A DNA stretch of 64,000 nucleotides from Drosophila persimilis (lineage: Eukaryota > Arthropoda > Insecta > Diptera > Drosophilidae). The DNA lies in NCBI RefSeq assembly GCF_003286085.1, contig NW_020825294.1, forward strand, positions 10,624,501-10,688,500. Direction: 5' to 3'. The translations under genes and the position numbers were made by a program. Under the pieces are notes generated by a model. The model did no database searches, was not told the origin of the DNA, and was given only the letters and a program-made list of their open reading frames with translations. The first letter of the stretch is position 1. Each line of letters starts with the position of its first letter. Positions 44,998 to 54,730 of this stretch are shown in pieces.

Positions 44998-47900
44998 ATG
45001 CCCACTGGTGATAAGAAATCTCGCAAGAAGTTTAAGCGGGTGAGTTCGCTGAGTTTAACCCATCCACCCAGCTCCAACGGCTCAATCGCTACGCCCACAT
45101 CTTCCCGTCCGTCCCCAACTGAGCGAGGTCCGACCACGTCCAGGGCTCACGCACCACGTGCCTTTGAGGCCTTGTTGCTCCCCTCGGTCGTCCCTCGCAC
45201 GGTTCCGAGCACTATGGCCCAATCGGCCGCCAGTTCCGCACGGTCTAAGTTTGCCTTGGCTGCAAGCAGACTGACACGCTTCGACCAGAAGCTCAGCGCT
45301 CCAGATGCTAGCACACCAACCCGCTCGCTCTCCCAAGTCCATCGAGATCAACTCCGAAGCCTGTGGGCGAAGGTGGACGCGGAGTTCGAGGCCTGTGTGG
45401 AGGCGATAACGGAAGTAGATCCAGAGGGGGTAGCTGACGTCCAGGGGATGTACGATGACTGCTACGCGGTCTACGCGCAATGCCTTGCCGAACTGAACGA
45501 TCAGCTCGAACCCCCGACTGTCCCTCACACGCCTCAACTGGCCGTTCAAGTGCCGACGTCCGGCGGTTGCCGTCTTCCTCCATGTGACACTGAAGTTTTC
45601 AGTGGGGACTATCAGCAGTGGCCCACGTTCCGAGACCTGTTCACCGCCATATATATAGAGAACCCTAGGTTGGCTCCAGTAGAAAAACTGTTCCACCTCA
45701 ACAAAAAAACAAGCGGTGAGGCCCACGACATAGTGGCACAGGCTCCACTCACGAACGAAGGGTTCGCGTCCGCATGGAGCGCCCTCCGTGAGCGTTTCCA
45801 GAACAAGAGGCTGATACTCAAAGCCCAGCTGAAGATCCTTTTCAGTCTGCCCCAAATCCGCACCGAGTCAGCTGCAGCGCTAAAAGAGCTTCAGAGGGCC
45901 GTCCACAAGTGCCTTACGACACTCAACCACTCCGAGGTCTCCACAGACAGCATTTTCGCTGACGGAGTGTTAGTGTACCTCATATCCGCGAAGTTGCCGA
46001 AAACGACTTTGGAGCTTTGGGAGCAGTCCGTGACCCACAAGTCCGAAATTCCCACCTGGCACGCTATGGACAAGTTCCTGGCGGAGCGGTACCTGTCTCT
46101 CGAGGTGACCGAGGACGGCCATCCAGGCATGGAGACTCAGGCTCACTCCAGGGCGAGTCTACCCATGTCAGAGAGGTCAAAGGGCAATCCCAACCCTTTC
46201 CGTTCCCAAGAGAGCCCTGTTGCAAGGCGGGTTCACTCTTTCGGAACAACTGTGGATCCGAAGCGGAGAGCGTGTGATCTTTGCTCCAAAGAGAACCATC
46301 CGATCCGGGTGTGCCCTCAATTCCTTCAGATGAGACCTGATGCTCGCTCCAGCTATATTAAGCAAAAAATGCTTTGCTTAAACTGTTTCGCAAGAGGGCA
46401 CCAGATTCGTGAATGCCAAAGCGCCCACAACTGCAACACGTGTGGAGACCGGCATCATACGCTGCTGCACCGTGGCACTCCAGTTTCCAGCCAATCCGTG
46501 CCCAATTCCGTACCACTTCCGACTCCTGCCGAAGCTCAGCCTAGCGTTCAGAACTATTTCGCCTCCGGCAAGAGGGCGGTACTCCTAGGCACGGCTATTA
46601 TTAATATTTGCCACTTGGGGACAAATTTTCGCGCCCGCGCTCTAATCGACCCGGGCTCCGAGGCGACGTTCATTACGGAACGTCTCTTCCAGATCATTAA
46701 GTTGCCATTCCGACTCGCCCAGGCACAGGTCTCGGGCCTCAATCAGACAGTATCCGCTCAGTCCAAGAAACTCTGCCATTTTTCCATCCGTTCCCCGACT
46801 AAGCCGGGCTTACAATTGGACGCCACAGCCTATGTCCTGCCGGAACTATCAGGCAGCCTTCCCTCCCATCCGATCCCGCAACACTCGTTGCGAGACTTGC
46901 CAAACCTGCCATGGGCAGACCCGACATTTTACGAAAGCTCACAAATAGATGTCCTGATTGGTGCCGACATCCTTCCATCCATCCTCTTGAGCGGCTCACA
47001 GACGAACATCTGTGGATCTCTCCTCGGACAGGAAACCATTTTCGGGTGGGTTCTTACAGGCCCAGTGCCAAACACGGTACAAGGCCGGGTCGCATCCTTC
47101 TCCACGCAAATTTCCACCGAGCTAGAGACTCCGTTGGACAAACTCCTCACAAAGTTTTGGGAGGTGGAGGACATTCCTACTAAAATAGAAAGCGAATCGG
47201 ATTCGTACTGCGAAAGAAATTTCCTCCGAACTACGTCAAGAACGCCAAGCGGGAAATACGTCGTCACGTTACCGTTTCGCGACCCAGATCATCCCGGATC
47301 AGATCTGGGGTATTCAAGGGCAGCCGCGCTGGCCCAGTTCCTAAGAAACGAAAATCGCTTGAAGAGAAACGGTCCCCTACAAGAGCAGTACGACACCGTA
47401 ATTCAAGAATACCTAGAGCTTGAACATATGACAGAAGTTCCTCCGACTCATGGGTCCTCAACCTACTACCTTCCGCACCACGCTGTCTTCAAGCCTGAGA
47501 GCACTACCACGAAGGTCCGCGTGGTATTTAACGCATCCAGCCCGTCGACCAACGGTGTGAGTTTGAATGATCTTCTGCACGCCGGCCCGGTCCTCCAATC
47601 TGACTTGACCCTCCAGATCCTGAAGTGGCGCTATTTCCGGTACGTTTTCAACGCGGACATCACCAAGATGTATCGCCAAATTTGGGTTGACCCGAAACAC
47701 ACCCCCTTCCAGCGAATATTATTTCGAAACAAGGAGGGACTCATCCGCGACTACGAACTTAAGACCGTAACCTTCGGAGTCAATTGCGCTCCTTTTCTTG
47801 CCATCCGAGTGTTGCAACAGCTAGCAAGCGACGTCCAGTCCAGATTTCCGAAAGCAAGTCGCATTATCCGATCATTCATGTATGTCGACGATGTCCTAGC

Positions 47901-50442
47901 CGGAGCGGATTCTACCGATGAGGCTCGACTAACGATCCGCGAGTTGCAGGCCGCACTTAGCTCTGCAGGTTTTCCGCTGCGGAAGTGGACTTCAAACCAC
48001 AAAGCTATTCTGGCAGGAATTCCGAGTGCTCATCGTCTCCACACAGATTTTCTGGAGATGGAGGAAGAGAGCACGGCTAAGACTCTCGGGATTCGCTGGA
48101 AAGCGACTTCAGACGAGTTTTTTTTTGTCCCTCCCGAGTTGGCGCCTGAGTCGTCATACACCAAGCGAGCAGTTCTGTCCCAGATCGCAAGGCTGTTCGA
48201 CCCCGCGGGGTGGTTGGCCCCATTCATTGTTCGGTCCAAGATCTTCATGCAAGAAATCTGGTTGCAGGACCTGGGATGGGACGATGAGCTTCCAAGCGAG
48301 ATGCGCCAGCGCTGGCAAAGTTTCCTGCGGAGCTACTCCGCTCTCGACCAAATCCATATTCCAAGATGGGTCGGCTCCCGGCCAGCAGTAAAAGTCGAAC
48401 ATCATGGGTTCTGCGATGCATCCGAGAGGGCTTACGGTGCCGCCATCTACGTCCGCATTGAGGTTGACCGTTTGGTCGAGGTGCAGCTTCTCACAGCGAA
48501 AACGCGAGTCGCACCCGTGAAAACCGTGTCGCTCCCCCGGTTAGAGCTTTGCGGGGCAGTGCTTTTGTCCGAAATGGCGGCGGCTATCCTGCCGAATATG
48601 CCAACAGCAAGTACGAGCTGCTATTGCTGGACCGATTCCACCATAGTCCTCGCCTGGCTGGCAAAGCCCGCGTGTCACTGGACCACGTTCGTGGCCAACC
48701 GAGTGACTAGGATATCTCAAGCGACCGATATTGAGAAGTGGTGCCACGTTCCATCCGAACAGAACCCCGCGGACTTAGCCAGCAGAGGCGTGCCGTTACA
48801 GGAGTTGGTGGAGAACCAACTCTGGTGGCACGGACCAACTTGGCTGCAGAAGGGCCGAGATCAATGGCCGGCACCAGTTAATAACTCCCCCGTTATGACC
48901 TTAGAGCAGCGAACTGTAAAAGCCCATTTCGCACTCAACCCAGCCGAAGACTTCCTCGAACGATTCTCCAATCTGGAGAGAGCTCTACGAGTCCGTGCAT
49001 ATATCCTGCGCTTCACCAAGCGCTGCCGGAAGTTAGCCACCGCGCAGAAGGGCCATCTTACGAGCGGCGAAATTACCGAAGCTGAAAAAACTCTTATCCT
49101 AGAGACGCAGCGTAGAGAATACCCCGAGGAGTACCGCTGCCTAAGCGGTAAGCGGCCAACGCCAAGGTCAAGTTCTATCCTGAACATGAACCCTTTCCTA
49201 GACCGCCATGGGTTGATCAGAGCATGCGGCCGTGTCGCAGGCTCTGAAGTGCTAAGATACGACGAACGACATCCGATCATTCTCCCATATAATTGTCAAT
49301 TGTCTCGCCTTCTCGCGCAATTTACACACCGGATAACTCTTCATGGCGGCAACCAATTGATGGTGCGCCTCATTCGATCAAAGTATTGGATTCCAAAGGT
49401 TCAAAGGCTTATGAAGGGGGTTGTGAACTCCTGCAAGGTCTGCGTTATTCACAAAAGAAGGTTGCAAACCCAAATGATGGGAGATCTCCCAACCGAGCGG
49501 TCGTCCTTTTCCAGACCGTTTACGCATACAGGGGTTGATTACGCGGGTCCTTTCGAAATACGGAACTATACAGGGAGAGCATGTCTGATCACGAAGGGGT
49601 ATGTGTGCGTATTCGTGTGTTTTTCCACAAAGGCGATACATTTAGAACCCACGTCCGACCTCACCACCGAAAAATTTCTCGCCGCCTTCGCTCGTTTCGT
49701 CGCAAGGCGCGGATGTCCACAGCGTATCCATTCAGATAATGGAAAAACCTTCGTTGGTGCAGCAACCCTGCTTTCCAGTGACTTCCTTGACGCGTTTAAG
49801 GACTCGGTGACTGATGCGTATAGCCATCAGCGGGTTTCGTGGCGCTTCATCCCACCAGGAGCTCCACATATGGGAGGCCTATGGGAAGCCGGAGTGAAGA
49901 GTTTCAAAACTCTCTTCTACAAGGCCACGTCCACTCGGAGGTATACGTTTGAAGAGCTTTCTACGCTGCTCGCGAAGATTGAAGCGTGCCTCAATTCCAG
50001 GCCGCTCTCACCGATGTCCGATGATCCGACGGATCTGCTAGCCCTCACTCCCGGGCACTTCCTTATTGGGGGGCCCTTAATGAGTACGGCCGAGCCCGAA
50101 ATAAAGGGGAACCTTAATTCGATCATCAATCGGTGGCAGCATTTGAAGGCCCTCAACCAACAGTTCTGTCAAAGGTGGAAGGAGGAATACCTCAAGGAGC
50201 TCCACAAACGGACTAAGTGGCAGACGCCGACGCCAAATCTGCAGGTTGGCGATATGGTAGTCATCAAGGAGGATAACCTGCCGTCCAACGAATGGCGGCT
50301 CGGAAGGATAACTTCCGTGTATCCCGGTGCCGACGACAGGGTCCGTGTGGTGGATATCCTTACTGCCCGCGGTACCCTCAAAAGACCGATTGTCAAGGTC
50401 GTTCTCCTGCCAGTAGAACCCCGTAGTTCCATCCAACAATAA
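44998..50442 (+). CDS. BEL/Pao Gag-Pol polyprotein
   Basis: One uninterrupted frame of 1,814 codons, ATG context CAACCATGCC. Gag occupies residues ~1-500, with a DUF1759-type capsid region from ~199 (VFSGDYQQWPTFRDLF) and three zinc motifs (CDLCSKENHPIRVC ~425, CLNCFARGHQIREC ~459, CNTCGDRHHTLLH ~478). A retropepsin-type protease follows at ~545-690 (ALIDPGSEATFI; LIGADILPSI; FGWVLTG). Reverse transcriptase spans ~800-1010 (KVRVVFNAS; FMYVDDVLAG, YVDD near 961), then an A17/RNase H-type region (GFCDASERAYGAAIYVR ~1137), and integrase from ~1440 (HHCC zinc region; core near 1508 VDYAGPF, 1577 HSDNGKTF, 1624 GLWEAGVKS). Gag and Pol are in one frame, as in BEL/Pao. A perfect splice donor lies after codon 14. 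No stops or frameshifts are seen. Confidence 0.95.
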   Translation: MPTGDKKSRKKFKRVSSLSLTHPPSSNGSIATPTSSRPSPTERGPTTSRAHAPRAFEALLLPSVVPRTVPSTMAQSAASSARSKFALAASRLTRFDQKLSAPDASTPTRSLSQVHRDQLRSLWAKVDAEFEACVEAITEVDPEGVADVQGMYDDCYAVYAQCLAELNDQLEPPTVPHTPQLAVQVPTSGGCRLPPCDTEVFSGDYQQWPTFRDLFTAIYIENPRLAPVEKLFHLNKKTSGEAHDIVAQAPLTNEGFASAWSALRERFQNKRLILKAQLKILFSLPQIRTESAAALKELQRAVHKCLTTLNHSEVSTDSIFADGVLVYLISAKLPKTTLELWEQSVTHKSEIPTWHAMDKFLAERYLSLEVTEDGHPGMETQAHSRASLPMSERSKGNPNPFRSQESPVARRVHSFGTTVDPKRRACDLCSKENHPIRVCPQFLQMRPDARSSYIKQKMLCLNCFARGHQIRECQSAHNCNTCGDRHHTLLHRGTPVSSQSVPNSVPLPTPAEAQPSVQNYFASGKRAVLLGTAIINICHLGTNFRARALIDPGSEATFITERLFQIIKLPFRLAQAQVSGLNQTVSAQSKKLCHFSIRSPTKPGLQLDATAYVLPELSGSLPSHPIPQHSLRDLPNLPWADPTFYESSQIDVLIGADILPSILLSGSQTNICGSLLGQETIFGWVLTGPVPNTVQGRVASFSTQISTELETPLDKLLTKFWEVEDIPTKIESESDSYCERNFLRTTSRTPSGKYVVTLPFRDPDHPGSDLGYSRAAALAQFLRNENRLKRNGPLQEQYDTVIQEYLELEHMTEVPPTHGSSTYYLPHHAVFKPESTTTKVRVVFNASSPSTNGVSLNDLLHAGPVLQSDLTLQILKWRYFRYVFNADITKMYRQIWVDPKHTPFQRILFRNKEGLIRDYELKTVTFGVNCAPFLAIRVLQQLASDVQSRFPKASRIIRSFMYVDDVLAGADSTDEARLTIRELQAALSSAGFPLRKWTSNHKAILAGIPSAHRLHTDFLEMEEESTAKTLGIRWKATSDEFFFVPPELAPESSYTKRAVLSQIARLFDPAGWLAPFIVRSKIFMQEIWLQDLGWDDELPSEMRQRWQSFLRSYSALDQIHIPRWVGSRPAVKVEHHGFCDASERAYGAAIYVRIEVDRLVEVQLLTAKTRVAPVKTVSLPRLELCGAVLLSEMAAAILPNMPTASTSCYCWTDSTIVLAWLAKPACHWTTFVANRVTRISQATDIEKWCHVPSEQNPADLASRGVPLQELVENQLWWHGPTWLQKGRDQWPAPVNNSPVMTLEQRTVKAHFALNPAEDFLERFSNLERALRVRAYILRFTKRCRKLATAQKGHLTSGEITEAEKTLILETQRREYPEEYRCLSGKRPTPRSSSILNMNPFLDRHGLIRACGRVAGSEVLRYDERHPIILPYNCQLSRLLAQFTHRITLHGGNQLMVRLIRSKYWIPKVQRLMKGVVNSCKVCVIHKRRLQTQMMGDLPTERSSFSRPFTHTGVDYAGPFEIRNYTGRACLITKGYVCVFVCFSTKAIHLEPTSDLTTEKFLAAFARFVARRGCPQRIHSDNGKTFVGAATLLSSDFLDAFKDSVTDAYSHQRVSWRFIPPGAPHMGGLWEAGVKSFKTLFYKATSTRRYTFEELSTLLAKIEACLNSRPLSPMSDDPTDLLALTPGHFLIGGPLMSTAEPEIKGNLNSIINRWQHLKALNQQFCQRWKEEYLKELHKRTKWQTPTPNLQVGDMVVIKEDNLPSNEWRLGRITSVYPGADDRVRVVDILTARGTLKRPIVKVVLLPVEPRSSIQQ
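45040..45045 (+). promoter_or_regulatory. Candidate splice donor inside gag (after codon 14)
   Basis: AAGCGG|GTGAGT is a full match to the donor consensus. The preceding 42 nt are exactly 14 codons, so splicing here to 50512 keeps the gag start in frame with the downstream ORF. Confidence 0.5.
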
Positions 50443-50475
50443 CGTGAATGTGCACTTGTCCCATTCACAGCTCCG

Positions 50476-50511
50476 TACTAATACTTCTTCGACTTCTCTA
50501 TTCCATCCTAG
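50476..50511 (+). promoter_or_regulatory. Candidate branch point, pyrimidine tract and acceptor before ORF2
   Basis: TACTAAT (50476-50482, a near-ideal branch site) is followed by a CTTCTTCGACTTCTCTATTC tract and CATCCTAG (acceptor at 50511). The branch A to AG distance is about 30 nt, normal for fly introns. From 50512 six codons lead in frame to the ATG at 50530. Confidence 0.55.
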
Positions 50512-50529
50512 TTCCATCCTCATCCAGAC

Positions 50530-51477
50530 ATGGCCCCACGGATCCGCGCCAGCCGCACCACGGAGAGCCGGCGTGATCGAGGGATCAACTCGTACCGTTG
50601 CCGGGTCTGCCGAGGAATTCATCCGCTACGGACCTGTCACCATTTCCTTCGCCTGAGCCCTGAGAAGAGACTCCGAGCTGTCCTCATTAACAAATATTGC
50701 GGGAACTGCCTGGCCCACCAACACTCCGGCCAGGATTGTCGCAGTGGCGGGCTGTGCCGGGTGTGTGGAAAAAACCACCACACTCTACTCCACATACCCT
50801 CGTCGCGTCGTCCAGTCCGCTCGGCCTCAGGAGCATCGTCGCCATCTACAGCGCCCCACGTCAAACGCCGACCTCGTCGTCCAGCCCGCTCAGCCTCGGC
50901 TGCATCGTCGCCATCCACCTCGGCCCACGCCGACCGCCGCCCGCGTCTCCCCGTGAGCCGCCCCGTGGCAGGGCCCCCGGCACCATCCGTCGACTCACTT
51001 CTACAACATCGAAGCCTCATCCTACTCCCGACGGCGCTGGTGGTCTTGGATACGGGTTCCAAAAACTTCGAGACGGCGGCGCTCATCGACCCATGCACGC
51101 CGGTGAGCTGTATTGACGACTCCTTGGCCAGCGCCTTCAAGTTGCCCACCACTTGTGTGGGGGACGAGAAAGTGTGTACGGCGGTGATCCGCGCCAAAAT
51201 GGGCGACTTCCAGTTGGAGACGATGCTCAAGGTCGAGCCCCGTGTGCGCATCCGCACGCCTATCCGACAGCTGAGCGATTCCGTGCGGGCGCGTTTCGGT
51301 GACCTGAGGCTTGCCGATGAACAATTCCATCGACCGGCGACAATCTCGCTCATCTTGGGAGCAGATGTCTACCCGAAGGTGATCCAGCCCGGGTTCCTTG
51401 CGCGTGAGGACGGCCTGCCGGTGGCCCAGAGCACCGTTTTTGGATGGATCGTGTCGGGGGCGTGCACCCAGCCATAG
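50530..51477 (+). CDS. Second ORF: Gag zinc-knuckle plus retropepsin-like module, after pol
   Basis: Intact 315-codon ORF between pol and the 3' LTR, where env-bearing elements carry env. It is not env-like: no signal peptide, membrane segment or glycosylation-rich ectodomain. Residues ~24-36 (CRVCRGIHPLRTC), ~57-71 (CGNCLAHQHSGQDC) and ~78-90 (CRVCGKNHHTLLH) parallel the three zinc motifs of this element's own Gag. Residues ~92-145 are an Arg/Ser/Pro linker built of two similar units (RSASGASSPST.., RSASAASSPST..). Residues ~165-312 match the polyprotein's protease region in order (AALIDPCTPVSCI; LILGADVYPK; STVFGWIVSG). The protease Asp is kept, but the following Gly-Ser is Cys-Thr (DPCT for DPGS), so activity is doubtful. 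It is probably expressed from a spliced RNA; an RNA- or capsid-binding accessory role is inference. Confidence 0.85.
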   Translation: MAPRIRASRTTESRRDRGINSYRCRVCRGIHPLRTCHHFLRLSPEKRLRAVLINKYCGNCLAHQHSGQDCRSGGLCRVCGKNHHTLLHIPSSRRPVRSASGASSPSTAPHVKRRPRRPARSASAASSPSTSAHADRRPRLPVSRPVAGPPAPSVDSLLQHRSLILLPTALVVLDTGSKNFETAALIDPCTPVSCIDDSLASAFKLPTTCVGDEKVCTAVIRAKMGDFQLETMLKVEPRVRIRTPIRQLSDSVRARFGDLRLADEQFHRPATISLILGADVYPKVIQPGFLAREDGLPVAQSTVFGWIVSGACTQP

Positions 51478-51505
51478 GCCACCCCATTATACTTTGCAAT
51501 CCTGC

Positions 51506-51520
51506 AAGGGGGGGGGAGGA
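51506..51520 (+). other. Polypurine tract
   Basis: AAGGGGGGGGGAGGA directly before the 3' LTR, the plus-strand primer site expected in LTR retrotransposons. Confidence 0.9.
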
Positions 51521-51887
51521 TGTTCAGGCCAGCAATGGACAGTTTCCGGGCACTGTGCCGGCTCCGCGCGCCTCGGTCCCGGCTCGCGCTCGCGCGCTCG
51601 GAGGGGCGCTCGGATCCACAATCCACGATCCACACGGCGCTCACGGCAGCACAAAGGCAGCATAAAACATAGAGCATAAGGCATAGAGAGTTAGTGACGT
51701 TTTCACCCCCGCTTCAACCTGTCGACATACCGCGCGAATACCGAATCAATACCTGAACAATATATATATACATATACACACAACGAAACCCATCGGCCTT
51801 TCCTTTCTGTGGCGACTGCTAGGAGGGTTACTGGAACATACACCTCGCCGTTGGATAATCGATCCTCGATCCGCCCCACTACAGACA
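51521..51887 (+). repeat. 3' LTR (367 bp)
   Basis: Same length and, by eye, same sequence as the 5' LTR. Followed by the right-hand GAGTC. Confidence 0.95.
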
Positions 51888-51892
51888 GAGTC
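51888..51892. repeat. Target-site duplication, right (GAGTC)
   Basis: Direct copy of 43362-43366. Confidence 0.9.
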
Positions 51893-52589
51893 TTTGATCT
51901 AGTCGTACTCGTACTTCATGGTACATAGCTTAGCAATCTGGTGTATTTTATTTCCCAAATCCTCGGAGGCGGCACTGTTGCAAGACTGTCGAGACTGTTG
52001 CGACGCTGTCGAGGACTCCTTCTACAGGCTTCAGGGCATTCACAGAGGATGTGTTAAATATTTTTGCTCCATTTCACAGAATTTACAGGAGTGTGTCTTC
52101 TACACTACCCCTTCTCACGCACTTTCCCTCGTGCGGTATAGTTTCACTCTGGCGGAGGGGTGCGAGACGTAACGGCTGGTGTTGGTTTGAAAAGAGAGAC
52201 AGAGGCAGAAGTAGCAGAATCGAAAGCAGTATCAGGAAAAATGGAAACAGATATAATTTTTTTAAATTCTGATCAAATGGGTTATAAGGTGGAAAGGTGA
52301 AAAACGGAAAATCCTCTAGAGGTAGTGGTTCCTCTCTTTCTCTTCGTGTTTTTCCCATTCTCAGGACAAGTTCGAGAAAAATTGTGACAAAATACAGACA
52401 AAGAGAGAGTGAGAGAGAAAGCATCTGGCAGTCATCCTCCGATACCAATTAGGGTGCTTACATAAACCGTAATAGTTTCTGGTATTATCTGGCTAACTAT
52501 AAGTACAGCAGCATGCCCTTGCCTCTGAATAAAAATTCTACTTTAATCAAAGCAACCCGTTCTTATTGTTCAATTCTACAGCTGGGAAA
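51893..52589. other. Region upstream of the two-domain C1GalT gene
   Basis: No reliable coding region. Pyrimidine/purine tracts near 52170-52430. Just before the ATG, TTCTTATTGTTCAATTCTACAG (52559-52580) looks like a splice acceptor, so an untranslated exon probably lies upstream. Confidence 0.4.
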
Positions 52590-54499
52590 ATGAAATTGAT
52601 TCGAGTGCAAGTCGCCGAACTATGGCGGATTCTGGTTCTGTCTTTTGCGGGCTGGCTGGCGGTACTCGAGCTGGTAATATTTTTCCGAAGTTCTACCTTT
52701 TACAAACTCCACGAGTTTGTCTTCAAGCCATACAAGGAGTCGATAAGCAGCTATGACGTTGGATTGCGGGCCCAGCAGTGGGACGACAAACAAATAGCCA
52801 AGCTACTTTACGAGAGTGTGCGTGTGCATTGCCTGCTTTATCTGGAGGACTTGGGCAACGGATTCGATGCAATGAAGGCAGAGCACATCCGGAAGACTTG
52901 GGGCTGTCGCTGCAATGAATTGAGTGTATTCGATTCGAGGGAGATCAGTCTGACGGAGGCGTATCTGTGGATCTATCGCAACAACCACCATAAGTTGGAC
53001 TGGCTGTTGAGCGTCTCTATGGGAACCTATGTGATTGTGGAGAATCTCCGCCATATGCTGGCCCCCTATTCACCCTCTCAGGCGATCTACTTCAGTGCCC
53101 AGCACGGCTTCTATTCCTACGCCCATGTAGGCAAAGGAGCAACCACCGACCACATTTTCAGTCGTGGAGCACTGGAGCACCTGACGGCGGAGAACTGCCT
53201 GCATGATGGCTCCAGCTTGCGGGCTTGCTTGGCTCGAATGGATCGAGGACCAAGCGACAAGCTTTTACCGTTTCATGTGCAGGAAGAGGTTCTGCCCTTC
53301 CATCTGCGCACCAAGTTCTGGCTGTGGCCTTGCACCTATCGATCGGTCTACGAAAATCAAGTAAGTCTTGGGGGCATGTGTGTGTCTGCTATGATCAGAA
53401 ATCCATTGTCTTTCGCAGAGTCGTGAGAGCTGCTTTGGTCGTGGAATCCTTTATCCATACGTCAATTCAAATCAATTGCATGTCCTGGACTTTCTGCTGT
53501 ACCACCTACGACCCTACGGATACGTCAATCCACTGCCAGAGCTGAGGTCTGTACATTTCCCCAATCACATAGAGGCCAAAGCGATCAATGATACACTGGC
53601 CAGACGGCTCAGCCAATCCGTACGGGTTCTCTGTCTAGTCCTTACCTGGCCCACAAACCACCTGAGTGGTGCGAAAACCATAAGCGAAACCTGGGGGCGC
53701 CATTGCAACAGGGTGGTCTTCTACAGCAGCTCCCCTCACGTGGGGTCACCTGGAGTTGGAGTGGACATTGTTGGCCTGAATATCAGCGATAGCTACGATT
53801 TTCTCTGGGGAAAGACAAAGGCGGCCTTCAGGCATGCCTATAGGCATTACCGCCATGAGGCGGACTGGTTCTTTAAGGCCGATGACGATACCTATGCCAT
53901 AATCGAGAATATGCGATACATGCTTTCCAGCTATTCCCCAGATACTCCGATTCACTTTGGCTGCAACTTTCAGTTGGGGAAAGTTACTTATATGTCCGGT
54001 GGAGCTGGCTATGTGCTCAGCAGGAAGGCCCTTCAGATGTTCATCACCCGAGGTATCGGCAAATCGATGTGCAGGGCGGAAGGCGAAGGCACTGAGGACT
54101 ATCAAATGGGTATCTGCATGAATACGTTAAATGTCACGGACGGTGACTCTAGGGACCACTATAATCGACATAGATTCTTTCCCATCGGCCTAGAGTACTT
54201 TCTCATACCAGGACGTGCCGACTTTATCGATTGGTTGAAAAAGTTTCAGATTCATACATTCCAAAAGGTCTGTAGAGAGTACTTCCTTGCATGTGTTTTG
54301 ATACATGGTTTATTTCCACTTTCAGGGAATCAATTGCTGTTCAACCTATTCGATAACAATGCACAAAGTATCGCCCTATGAAATGCACTTTCTAGAAGCA
54401 ATTTTATATAGTGCCCGTCCCTATGGCATCATAATGGGGCATCCCAGAACGAAGTGTGGAAATCGCTCTGCCGTAGTCGTCCGAAGGGGCCAACAATAA
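52590..54499 (+). CDS. Two-domain C1GalT-type (GT31) protein: degenerate domain fused to intact domain, copy C
   Basis: Exons 52590-53360, 53419-54267 and 54326-54499, all phase 0, give 597 residues. A membrane anchor (ILVLSFAGWLAVLELVIFF, ~12-32) is followed by domain 1: IRKTWGCRCNEL, then LLSVSMGTYVIVENLRHML where active members have KADDDTY, so its metal site is lost. Exon 2 begins with the C-terminal block of domain 1 (ESCFGRGILYPYVNSNQLHV, LDFLLYHLRPYG) and reads without a stop into domain 2: [39 protein letters not shown] (DDD 412-414), [20 protein letters not shown], then exon 3 GINCCSTYSITMH. Domain 2 looks catalytically competent but has no anchor of its own. Donors are GTAAGT and GTCTGT (weak); acceptors are TTCGCAG and TTTCAG. 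The alternative is two genes with domain 2 lacking an N-terminus, which the open frame argues against. Confidence 0.8.
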
Positions 54500-54730
54500 T
54501 CAATTTGTCACATTCAGGATGTATGTCATAAATAAATAAGTAAACTATTCACGTGTAAGGGAAAGTGCATGATTGCGACATGATTTATTAACAATTGGAT
54601 GACTTACGACTAGTTCAGAATATAGTTTAGGATTTAGATTTAACATATGATCCCGTTTATTTTATTTTTCAAATTCTGCGTTGGTTTTTTCTCTTTGGCA
54701 TGGTTTCCGGCAGTCGCGTTAAGAAAATGG

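Larger units (their letters stand above)
43367..51887 (+). mobile_element. Full-length BEL/Pao LTR retrotransposon
   Basis: 8,521 bp bounded by a GAGTC target duplication. Order: 5' LTR (43367-43733), tRNA-Tyr primer site (43735-43752), a long leader (to 44997), gag-pol polyprotein (44998-50442), a second ORF (50530-51477), polypurine tract (51506-51520) and 3' LTR (51521-51887). The two LTRs look identical base for base and both ORFs are intact, so the insertion is recent and possibly still competent. The pol order protease-RT-RNase H-integrase and the YVDD motif in this context fit BEL/Pao. I do not recognise the named family. Confidence 0.95.

Noticed and set aside
45082-45855. Long minus-strand frames opposite the Gag-Pol ORF
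   Set aside because: Shadows of the GC-rich coding strand; no domain resemblance.
50530-51477. Reading ORF2 of the retrotransposon as an envelope gene
   Set aside because: No signal peptide, fusion peptide or membrane segment; zinc knuckles and a protease-like fold instead.
51918-52172. 84-codon Cys-rich frame after the 3' LTR
   Set aside because: No recognisable motif or splice context, and the ATG has a poor context.
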